Origin: Deltaproteobacteria bacterium UBA2221
Lineage (GTDB): Bacteria > Desulfobacterota > Syntrophorhabdia > Syntrophorhabdales > WCHB1-27
DNA: 9,331 bases
Reading direction: 5' to 3'
Assembly: GCA_002328485.1 (NCBI GenBank)
Contig: DCUF01000052.1
Location: 20,043 to 29,373, forward strand
Shown here piece after piece: positions 1 to 5,000 of the stretch. Position 1 is the first letter of the stretch; each line of letters begins with the position of its first letter. The position numbers and the translations under genes are program-made. The notes below the pieces were generated by a model. The model saw nothing but the letters and a program-made list of their open reading frames with translations. It had not been told where the DNA came from and made no database searches.

Positions 1-1004
1 AAGAGGTAGTTCTCCTCGTTGGTGCATTTGGCGGAGCAGAGGCCGCCGATAGCATCGTTGCCGTGCTGTCCTTTCAGAGAAGAAAGTTTTTCCGCTACAT
101 AGTCGAGGGCTTCATCCCAGCTCGTTTCCTCAAGGACGCCGTCTTTTCTGACGAGCGGCTTGGCCAAACGTTTTTCGCTATAAGTGAAATCGTAACCGAA
201 CCGACCCTTTACGCAGAGGTGACCTTGATTGGGGCCTTTGTCGTTTCCCAAGGCCTTTACGATGACATTGTCCGCGTTTTTGTAAAAATCGATGGCGCAT
301 CCAACGCCGCAATATATACAAATACTTGTCTCTTTAGATAGCTCCCAGTTCAGCCCGGAGGTCATAACGGGCTTGAGTGTGAGGGCACCGGTGGGACACA
401 TTTGAGCGCACTGTCCACATTTTACGCAGCTTGATTCCCCGATCAGTTTGCCATCGTCGGCAACCAAGGAGGTTCTGCTGCCCCGTTCGCGAAAGGCCCA
501 TACCCTGCACATCTGGATCTCGTTGCACGTCTTGACGCACCTCCCGCACAGGATGCATCGCATCTCGTTTCTCTTTAGGGCATTGCTGGAGGTATAATCG
601 GTTTCTCTGTAGTGGCGCAAACTCGCGTCCTCTATGGGGCCCACCTGATATCTCTGCACCAGGCTTTGGAGCTCGCAGTTTCCATTGGCATCACAGTAGA
701 GGCAGTTGTGATCACCCTCCATGAGCAGAAGTTCAAGTATAAACTTCCTGTCCCGGATGATACCCTCATCTTCCGTGACGACCTGCATCCCTTCAATGAC
801 CGGTTCCGTGCAAGCAGTCTTGAGCATGGTACCGTTAACCCTTACGATGCATATCCGGCAGGCACCGGTCTTGCTGATTCTGGGATGGTAGCAAAGACTG
901 GGGATGAATATGTTGTGCTCCCGTGCGGTCTCCAGAATGGTTTGTCCTCTGTGGGCATTTATCTCTTGCCCGTCAATGGTTATTTTAACCAGGTCCGAAT
1001 CCAT
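1..1004 (-). CDS. Formate dehydrogenase alpha (catalytic) subunit, N-terminal part; runs off left edge
   Basis: This is the molybdo/tungsto-bis-PGD enzyme that oxidises formate to CO2 (or the reverse) and passes electrons through iron-sulfur clusters. The 334 visible residues are open to the window edge. A 2Fe-2S ferredoxin domain comes first, with Cys 38, 49, 52 and 65. A NuoG-type 4Fe-4S site follows (His99, Cys101, 104, 110), then two 4Fe-4S ferredoxin motifs (Cys 150/153/156/160 and 193/196/199/203). The start of the molybdopterin domain has its own 4Fe-4S motif (Cys 229/232/236 and 264, with Lys266). The end of the visible part (CSAKCTNEENYL) is typical of cytoplasmic, NAD- or ferredoxin-linked FdhA. 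The catalytic Cys or Sec lies outside the window, so selenoprotein status cannot be judged. No Tat signal is visible, which fits a cytoplasmic enzyme. The ATG at 1004 is preceded by TAAGGGGGC, a good ribosome site. A related molybdopterin oxidoreductase or NuoG homologue is the main alternative. Confidence 0.9.
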   Translation of the reverse strand, partial: MDSDLVKITIDGQEINAHRGQTILETAREHNIFIPSLCYHPRISKTGACRICIVRVNGTMLKTACTEPVIEGMQVVTEDEGIIRDRKFILELLLMEGDHNCLYCDANGNCELQSLVQRYQVGPIEDASLRHYRETDYTSSNALKRNEMRCILCGRCVKTCNEIQMCRVWAFRERGSRTSLVADDGKLIGESSCVKCGQCAQMCPTGALTLKPVMTSGLNWELSKETSICIYCGVGCAIDFYKNADNVIVKALGNDKGPNQGHLCVKGRFGYDFTYSEKRLAKPLVRKDGVLEETSWDEALDYVAEKLSSLKGQHGNDAIGGLCSAKCTNEENYL

Positions 1005-1015
1005 ATTTTGCCCCC

Positions 1016-1243
1016 TTACGTGACGTTACGACAATTGAATCGGTCTTCTGGCCCCGGCAAATGGTCTCCAGCCGCGAGGTCAGATCGAGTGCTTCTGTAT
1101 CCGCTTGTTTCTGGTTCTGTTCGTGGGAAGGGGAATTCCTCCCCAGGTGCGATGGCTGCTGCACAAGGCTCACGGATCTCTTCGACGAAAACAGTGATTA
1201 CGGTGTCTGAAACGTGATGGGTCGGCTTCATCACTTTCGCCAT
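1016..1243 (-). CDS. Weak 75-codon ORF directly upstream of the formate dehydrogenase gene
   Basis: I do not recognise this protein and it may not be real. It would start MAKVMKPTHHVSDTV and end NCRNVT, with a fairly structured first 30 residues and a Pro/Glu/Arg-rich second half. In favour: it lies on the same strand as the formate dehydrogenase gene, ends 11 nt before that gene's ATG, and its TAA stop overlaps the Shine-Dalgarno of the dehydrogenase (TAAGGGGG), as in a coupled leader gene. Against: no Shine-Dalgarno is evident before its own ATG, no domain is visible, and a second minus-strand frame (985-1173) is also open here. The stretch could equally be an untranslated leader or a frameshifted relic. 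It is listed because nothing else accounts for this part of the divergent region. Confidence 0.25.
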   Translation of the reverse strand: MAKVMKPTHHVSDTVITVFVEEIREPCAAAIAPGEEFPFPRTEPETSGYRSTRSDLAAGDHLPGPEDRFNCRNVT

Positions 1244-1265
1244 TTGTTGAAGGCTAACCGGATAT

Positions 1266-1289
1266 GAAAATTATTTCAAGAAAAATTTC
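1266..1289. promoter_or_regulatory. Two tandem AT-rich palindromes, possible operator or promoter region
   Basis: Two adjacent dyads, GAAAATTATTTC (1266-1277) and GAAAAATTTC (1280-1289), share GAAA/TTTC half-sites and have centres 13 bp apart. They sit in an AT-rich patch inside otherwise GC-balanced DNA. They lie 23 bp upstream of the small ORF and about 260 bp upstream of the formate dehydrogenase start. On the minus strand a TTGAAA sequence in this patch could act as a -35 element, but no matching -10 is convincing. No known regulator consensus was matched. A role as an operator is inference from symmetry and position only. Confidence 0.3.
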
Positions 1290-1318
1290 ACATGCCGACG
1301 GCGCAAAAATCTTGCAGA

Positions 1319-1385
1319 CCTTCCAACCCTTACGGCACGATCCCTTTTCGGGGGCTGGAAACCAATGCCCCGAAGAGTTGGGAGG
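1319..1385. other. Foldable two-helix element, candidate structured leader RNA (strand unresolved)
   Basis: Positions 1319-1331 pair with 1373-1385, giving 13 positions with one mismatch and one wobble on either strand. Inside, CGGGGGC (1349-1355) pairs with GCCCCG (1367-1372) with one bulged G, capped by a TGG-AAA-CCA hairpin (1356-1364). The inner helix abuts the outer one with no linker at 1372/1373, while the other side has 17 unpaired bases (1332-1348). Such a compact, coaxially stackable fold could be a leader RNA of the minus-strand formate dehydrogenase unit. C-A mismatches and G-U wobbles swap between strands, so orientation cannot be told from pairing. It does not match a riboswitch class I can recall. 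No U-tract follows on either strand, so an intrinsic terminator is unlikely. Confidence 0.3.
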
Positions 1386-1452
1386 GGTTCCAGTTCATCA
1401 CAACGTGAGGCTACTATAGGACCGTCAGATTTATGGAGAACCGTACGAACCC

Positions 1453-1495
1453 GGGCAGGGCAGGGGGTGTAAGAGACTAGCGACAGGATCTGCCC
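1453..1495. repeat. G-rich inverted repeat in the divergent intergenic region
   Basis: GGGCAG occurs twice in overlapping register (1453-1458 and 1458-1463) and can pair with CTGCCC at 1490-1495, leaving a loop of roughly 26-31 bases. It lies just upstream of the putative protease remnant. There is no T-run on either side, so it is not a standard terminator. It may be chance pairing in G-rich sequence. Confidence 0.2.
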
Positions 1496-1788
1496 CCGGC
1501 GGGCTTGATCACCATTCTCGAGCCTATCGGAGACGAGGTGGCCTTGGAGGACTTTGAGCTAAAGCTCAGCACATTCGGGGTGTGCAGGTCGGGGAAATGG
1601 TTGTTGAGGACCCATTGTTTGATTCGCGGGATCCTCAGGCAAGCCGACCGGCAGTTTCGAGTCTCCTCCTGCCGCTCGGTCTCTTTGTGGCAAGGTATGT
1701 CCTTGGAAGGACGGGGATTCTTGCCGGTACGGTCTATGGGAAAAGCTGCCTTCGCCTTGTCCCTCTTGATAAACGTCCGTTCACTTAG
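1481..1788 (+). pseudogene. Putative frameshifted, truncated archaemetzincin-like (M54) protease remnant
   Basis: Two overlapping plus-strand frames read as one protein if a frameshift is placed near 1577-1585. The first frame gives LITILEPIGDEVALEDFELK then LSTFG. The second gives VGEMVVEDPLFDSRDPQ, then SSLLLPL, RYVLG and VYGKS. The break coincides with a GTGT in GGGGTGTGCAG, where removing one GT joins the frames. The joined order resembles the N-terminal half of archaemetzincins as I recall it: an opening strand with a PIG motif, an FD-R-Q segment, a hydrophobic LL helix, VLG-T, then an FGEA-like motif. The spacing after VLG looks several residues short. The zinc-binding HExxHxxG motif and Cys-rich tail are absent, because the frame stops at 1788, just before holA. 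No ATG precedes it in frame (TAG at 1478). Family assignment is from memory of the pattern. Alternatives are an unknown small membrane ORF (GTG at 1582) or noncoding DNA. Confidence 0.42.
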
Positions 1789-1802
1789 TACCATATAGGC
1801 GC

Positions 1803-2765
1803 ATGAACCAGGTGACTTTAGCTTTCGGCGCCGTCGAGAATTTGTCGGAGGATGTGCATCTTCTCGCCCGAAAATATGTAGAGAACCCCATTCTCATCGT
1901 AGCTCAGGAGCAGGATGCGAAGGGTTTGGTAATCGAAAAGGCGTCATCCCTTTTCATCGAAGACAACGTGGTACTTGTCTTGATCGATCCCAAGCCCATG
2001 ACGATCGAAGCCCTGAGGGACCAGATCGAGATCCTGAAAGAGAGGATCCACCTCGTCGTCTATTCGACGACCCATAATGCCGACCTTTGTTCTCTCCTGG
2101 GTCTCAGTCCCGTCATTCTTGAAAAAGAGAGAGAAAGCCGCATCAAGGCGCGCGTTCTTGCCATGACCAAGCAGCATGGTAAAAAGATGACCGACAAGGC
2201 CTTTCTCCAACTGAAAAACCGAATCAGAGATGAGGCTTTCATCGATACGGAGCTTATGAAGCTGATCGACTATGTGGGGGACAGGAAGACGATCGAGTCG
2301 AGGGACGTGTCGGTCACGGTCTCCGCAGGCCACGAAGATACACTTATTATGCTTTACGATTCCTTGGCAGGCAGACAGAGGAAAGAGATCAGCCGGATCC
2401 TGGTTCATCTGCTCGGTCAAGGGCTTCATGTCCTCGCTATCCATAACTTCCTTGCCAAGCAGATGCGTCTCCTGCTCCACGCAAAGGACACGGAGCCATT
2501 ATTTCGGGAACATTACGAGTATAAGCTGTTCTCCAAAATCATTGCTCAAATGAAGGACCAGATAAGTTTTACTCCCCTCGACAGGAAACAATATCTGGCT
2601 TATCAGAAGCCGTTTTACGCCTTTACCCTATCCAAGACCAGTGCGAAGTTCAGTACGAAGGAATTGGAGGGATTTCTGGGTGTTCTCTCGAACTTCGATA
2701 TGAGGGTCAAGAGAGGTACCAAACACGAAGTGACCCGTCTTGAAGCCGGTATTTTCGGGATGTAG
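1803..2765 (+). CDS. holA: DNA polymerase III delta subunit (clamp loader), divergent N-terminus
   Basis: Delta opens the beta sliding clamp within the clamp-loader complex of the replisome. The 320-residue protein is slightly shorter than E. coli HolA (343). The C-terminal two thirds are diagnostic. Residues about 115-175 form the lid-like domain ending in TELMKLIDYVGDRKTIESRDV. About 185-228 cover the collar helices with LGQGLHVLAIHNFLAKQMR. The tail, residues 291-320, has the D-x-x-x-K-x-G pattern (NFDMRVKRGTKHEVTRLEAG) that closes delta proteins. Residues 1-105, normally the AAA+-like clamp-binding domain opening with a Y-x-x-x-G-E-like strand, are poorly conserved, although strands such as VVLVLID and IHLVVYS remain. 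No upstream extension is possible, since the frame has a TAA at 1770. The Shine-Dalgarno is weak (TAGGCGC). The following protease gene starts at the very next base, so the two are probably cotranscribed. Confidence 0.82.
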   Translation: MNQVTLAFGAVENLSEDVHLLARKYVENPILIVAQEQDAKGLVIEKASSLFIEDNVVLVLIDPKPMTIEALRDQIEILKERIHLVVYSTTHNADLCSLLGLSPVILEKERESRIKARVLAMTKQHGKKMTDKAFLQLKNRIRDEAFIDTELMKLIDYVGDRKTIESRDVSVTVSAGHEDTLIMLYDSLAGRQRKEISRILVHLLGQGLHVLAIHNFLAKQMRLLLHAKDTEPLFREHYEYKLFSKIIAQMKDQISFTPLDRKQYLAYQKPFYAFTLSKTSAKFSTKELEGFLGVLSNFDMRVKRGTKHEVTRLEAGIFGM

Positions 2766-3566
2766 ATGATAAAGCACATCGTCCTTTTCGTGCTCACCAT
2801 CCTTTCTACATTCTACGTCGGCGGCGTTTCCTACGGCATTGCCATCATGACGATCCTCCTGGCTCACGAAATGGGACATTATTTCGTAAGCAGACGATAT
2901 GGTATTCCGTCAACGTTACCCTTTTTCATACCATTCCCTCTCTCACCTTTTGGTACCTTTGGGGCCATCATAAAGATGAGAGGCATTGTCATTAACAAGA
3001 AGGCGCTGTTTGATATAGGGGCAGCCGGTCCTCTTTCCGGCTTCATCGTGGCCGTCCCATGTGTGCTGATCGGCATGAAGCTATCTGTGGTGGGCGCAGC
3101 GACCCCGGACGCCTTGAGACTTGGTGATCCGCTCCTTTTCAAGCTTCTCCAGTGGCTTGTTGTAAAACCCCCTCCAGGGCAGGAGGTTTTTCTTCACCCC
3201 ATCGGGTACGCCGGCTGGGTGGGCCTCTTTGTAACGGCCTTAAATCTCATGCCCGTCGGCCAGTTGGACGGGGGGCATATAATCTATGCCGTATTCGGTG
3301 AAAAGAGCCGGTGGGCCTATGGATTTTCCATTACGGTCCTTGCCGGTCTCGCACTCCTTTACAACCCCGGCTGGTTGGTCCTTATCGTACTTCTTCTCAT
3401 CTTCGGTATGCGCCACCCGCGGCCGTTCGATGAAGAAACGCCCCTCGACCGGAAACGAAAGATCCTTGCCGTCGTGATGCTTGCCATCTTTATCTTGTCT
3501 TTTACGCCTACCCCATTTCCCGACCTGACTCCGCAGATGTTCGGTAAACACGGGCTGTTTCGATAG
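2766..3566 (+). CDS. Site-2 protease family (M50) membrane zinc metalloprotease
   Basis: This is an intramembrane metalloprotease expected to cleave transmembrane segments within the cytoplasmic membrane; its substrate is unknown. In the 266 residues, an N-terminal membrane segment carries the zinc motif HEMGH (34-38), with Glu35 as the catalytic base. A hairpin-like region follows (GIPSTLPFFIPFPL, then FGTFGAIIKMR), typical of the compact EGY1-like/AraSP-like group. Another membrane segment begins around FDIGAAGPLSG (82-92). The third zinc ligand motif is NLMPVGQLDGGH (160-171), with Asp168. Two or three hydrophobic helices fill 185-250. No PDZ domain is visible, unlike RseP. The ATG follows the holA TAG with no gap, and GGGATGTAG inside the end of holA may serve as ribosome site, so translation is probably coupled. 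All catalytic residues are present and it looks intact. Confidence 0.9.
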   Translation: MIKHIVLFVLTILSTFYVGGVSYGIAIMTILLAHEMGHYFVSRRYGIPSTLPFFIPFPLSPFGTFGAIIKMRGIVINKKALFDIGAAGPLSGFIVAVPCVLIGMKLSVVGAATPDALRLGDPLLFKLLQWLVVKPPPGQEVFLHPIGYAGWVGLFVTALNLMPVGQLDGGHIIYAVFGEKSRWAYGFSITVLAGLALLYNPGWLVLIVLLLIFGMRHPRPFDEETPLDRKRKILAVVMLAIFILSFTPTPFPDLTPQMFGKHGLFR

Positions 3567-3756
3567 ACTTTCGTTCAAATGGTCCGGCTTTGCCATGGGT
3601 TACCTGGGAATGGTTTTCAATCCCTGTGCGGACGGTGGGCAACGTGTAAAGCGGCCTTAATAGGGGGGCGGGGAGCCGAAGTAAGACGCTCTTAGAGGTC
3701 GTACTCCGCCCGGCGATCCGAGGTGACGTTGGGTTCCTTCACCCCAACAATCGCCC
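3567..3756. other. Convergent intergenic region with GC-rich hairpins, no clear intrinsic terminator
   Basis: This is where the plus-strand protease gene and the minus-strand lipoprotein gene converge. Three inverted repeats are visible: GGGAATG with CAATCCC (3606-3624, one mismatch, loop GTTTT); GGGCGGGGAG with CTCCGCCC around 3666-3711, with a long loop; and GTTGGG with CCCAAC (3728-3748), which on the minus strand begins 8 nt past the lipoprotein stop. None is followed by a T-run on the relevant strand, so factor-dependent termination or mRNA 3'-end protection is more likely than classical intrinsic termination. I looked for tRNA-like arms here and found none. Confidence 0.45.
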
Positions 3757-4389
3757 CTAATCCACCAGCCGTACGGGTACAGGATGCTTCAAGCTCTGAC
3801 TGGTGACGATCTCCGCGTCTTTGGCTATCTCGGAAAAACTCGCGGTCTTGTCCAGAAAGGAAATGACATCGGCCTTCTTGATGTAGGCGACGGCGTATTC
3901 CAGATAGCCTCCGTACTTGGGACACTCGTTAAAATCGCGAACGGCCCAATAGACCCCAAAGGCCAATCCGTCTATGTCATCCTTTTCGAGATCGCGAACA
4001 GTCATGTATCGAAGGTTTGTGTCGAAATGGCGTGTCAGAACGGCACTGAGCCGTTGTTCGGTCGTGGTCGTGGCCCGGTCGAAGGCCAAGTCCGAGGGTT
4101 TCACGAGGACCATAAGATAATAGAAGCTCTGCCCATCCCGGTCCGTAAGTTTTGTAAAACCCAGGCCTTCTCTGTAAATGGCCACGGCTGCCTGGTGATA
4201 TCGGCCAAAGATGTCCTGCAGGGATGCTTTGTACTTTTGATGCAAGCCAGCCAATTTGGGCTCTTCATACTTGCCCTTAATGGCGTCCTTGTGGGTATAG
4301 GCGATGTTGGGCGAGGGGGCGCATGATACGAAGGATAAGGCGAGAACAAAACCGAGTAGACATCCTTTCATGGTTGGTCCCTTCTTCAT
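3757..4389 (-). CDS. Uncharacterised lipoprotein, last gene of the translation/IHF cluster
   Basis: I do not recognise the family. The 210-residue protein has a lipoprotein signal: basic start, hydrophobic LLGFVLALSF, then the lipobox-like FVSC with Cys23 followed by APSP. Lipidation at Cys23 and export across the inner membrane are therefore expected. The mature part is mixed alpha/beta. It has a helical stretch at 47-72, a strand-like FYYLMVLVKPSD (89-100), an RDLEKDDIDGLAFGVYWAVRDF segment (132-153) and KKADVISFLD (171-180). There are no repeats and only one other Cys (156). Two starts are plausible. ATG 4389 overlaps the merR stop by 4 nt (ATGA) with GGAG upstream. ATG 4371 (MKGCLLGF) has AGAAGGGA about 6 nt upstream and gives a more usual 16-residue signal peptide. 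The coupling suggests cotranscription with the genes above, but no function follows from that. Confidence 0.75.
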   Translation of the reverse strand: MKKGPTMKGCLLGFVLALSFVSCAPSPNIAYTHKDAIKGKYEEPKLAGLHQKYKASLQDIFGRYHQAAVAIYREGLGFTKLTDRDGQSFYYLMVLVKPSDLAFDRATTTTEQRLSAVLTRHFDTNLRYMTVRDLEKDDIDGLAFGVYWAVRDFNECPKYGGYLEYAVAYIKKADVISFLDKTASFSEIAKDAEIVTSQSLKHPVPVRLVD

Positions 4390-4703
4390 GCTCTGTCTCC
4401 TGCCCCAAGGATGTCCAAAAGCTCAGCCAATCCATCCCTTATCTCGTCCACGAGACGTCTCTGGTGGCTTAAGTACTTTCTGGCGCCGTCTATGGTAAAC
4501 TTGCGTTCATACAACAGTTTTTTTACCGTAAAGATGGTACTCAAATCTTTTTTACGATAAAGCCTTTGACCTTTGGAACTCTTGATCGGCTTTATGTCTT
4601 TGAATTCCTGTTCCCAGTAACGCAGAATATGGGGTTTTAGACCCGTGAGTGTGCAAACCTCCCTGATTCGGTAGTATACTCGATCCGGTATCTCCGGATT
4701 CAT
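4386..4703 (-). CDS. Small MerR-family DNA-binding regulator, no effector domain
   Basis: This 105-residue protein is a MerR-type winged-helix DNA-binding domain with a short tail. Residues 10-31 form the helix-turn-helix (YYRIREVCTLTGLKPHILRY), with the characteristic LRYWE at 27-31. The wing, about 36-50, contains the S-x-G-x-R-x-Y-x signature (SSKGQRLYRK). The second helix pair runs from about 52 to 80 (DLSTIFTVKKLLYERKFTIDGARKYL). Residues 81-105 can form only a short dimerising coiled coil. No ligand-binding domain and no metal-binding Cys pair are present, so it probably acts as a constitutive or architectural DNA binder. Its ATG overlaps the ihfA stop by 4 nt and its stop overlaps the lipoprotein ATG by 4 nt. 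A MerR-like gene just after ihfA is, to my knowledge, a recurrent arrangement in Desulfobacterota. Its target is unknown. Confidence 0.88.
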   Translation of the reverse strand: MNPEIPDRVYYRIREVCTLTGLKPHILRYWEQEFKDIKPIKSSKGQRLYRKKDLSTIFTVKKLLYERKFTIDGARKYLSHQRRLVDEIRDGLAELLDILGAGDRA

Positions 4704-4987
4704 TTTTCCGCGCTATCGTTGATCTCGCTCTTCAGCACCTGACTCAACCTGAAACTCAGCACCTTCCTGGGCGCTATCTCTATCTCTTCGCCGGTCTGCG
4801 GATTTCTGCCTTTCCGTGCCTTCTTTTCCCTTACCACGAAGTTCCCCAACCCCGATATCTTTACATTCTCATTGTTTGCAAGAGACTCTTTGATTATGGC
4901 GAAAAACTTCTCCACGATCTCGGAAGATTCACGCTTTGAAAAACCCAATCTCTCGTATACATTTGTCACGATGTCTACCTTGGTCAT
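4700..4987 (-). CDS. ihfA: Integration host factor alpha subunit (HU/IHF family)
   Basis: IHF alpha pairs with IHF beta to bend DNA sharply at specific sites, shaping the nucleoid and assisting sigma-54 promoters, recombination and replication initiation. The 95-residue length is typical (E. coli 99). The helical dimerisation part covers 1-45. The signature GNFVVREKKARKGRNPQTGE (48-67) includes the RNP tip whose Pro63 intercalates into DNA, and a C-terminal helix follows PRKVLSFRLSQVLK. Position straight after pheT supports alpha rather than HU, because pheT-ihfA synteny is classic. The Shine-Dalgarno GGGAGGA lies 3-9 nt before the ATG, and the pheT stop is 13 nt upstream. The stop overlaps the start of the MerR-like gene (ATGA). 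HU is the main alternative name. Confidence 0.9.
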   Translation of the reverse strand: MTKVDIVTNVYERLGFSKRESSEIVEKFFAIIKESLANNENVKISGLGNFVVREKKARKGRNPQTGEEIEIAPRKVLSFRLSQVLKSEINDSAEK

Positions 4988-5000
4988 AAATCCTCCCTCT

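Noticed and set aside
612..1217. A 201-codon plus-strand open frame opposite the formate dehydrogenase start
   Set aside because: Positions 612-1004 are antisense to a clearly coding minus-strand protein with intact iron-sulfur motifs, and the translated product shows no family features.
1388..1420. Promoter candidates: TACTAT on plus (1412-1417) and TATAGT on minus (1418-1413)
   Set aside because: The -10-like hexamers are fair, but no acceptable -35 lies at the right spacing on either strand.
1582..1788. A stand-alone 68-residue membrane peptide starting at GTG 1582
   Set aside because: There is no ribosome site before the GTG, and the frame is better explained as the downstream part of a frameshifted gene.
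1477..1794. A 105-codon minus-strand open frame beneath the protease remnant
   Set aside because: Its Lys/Arg/Ser/Pro-rich product looks like an antisense artefact, while the plus-strand frames there have more protein-like order.
3567..3756. A tRNA gene, sought because some operons of this kind are followed by one
   Set aside because: No acceptor stem, T-arm GGTTCRA-like loop or cloverleaf could be assembled on either strand.
3784..4326. A 180-codon plus-strand open frame opposite the lipoprotein gene
   Set aside because: The minus-strand frame has a lipoprotein signal, ribosome sites and operon coupling. The plus-strand product has none of these.
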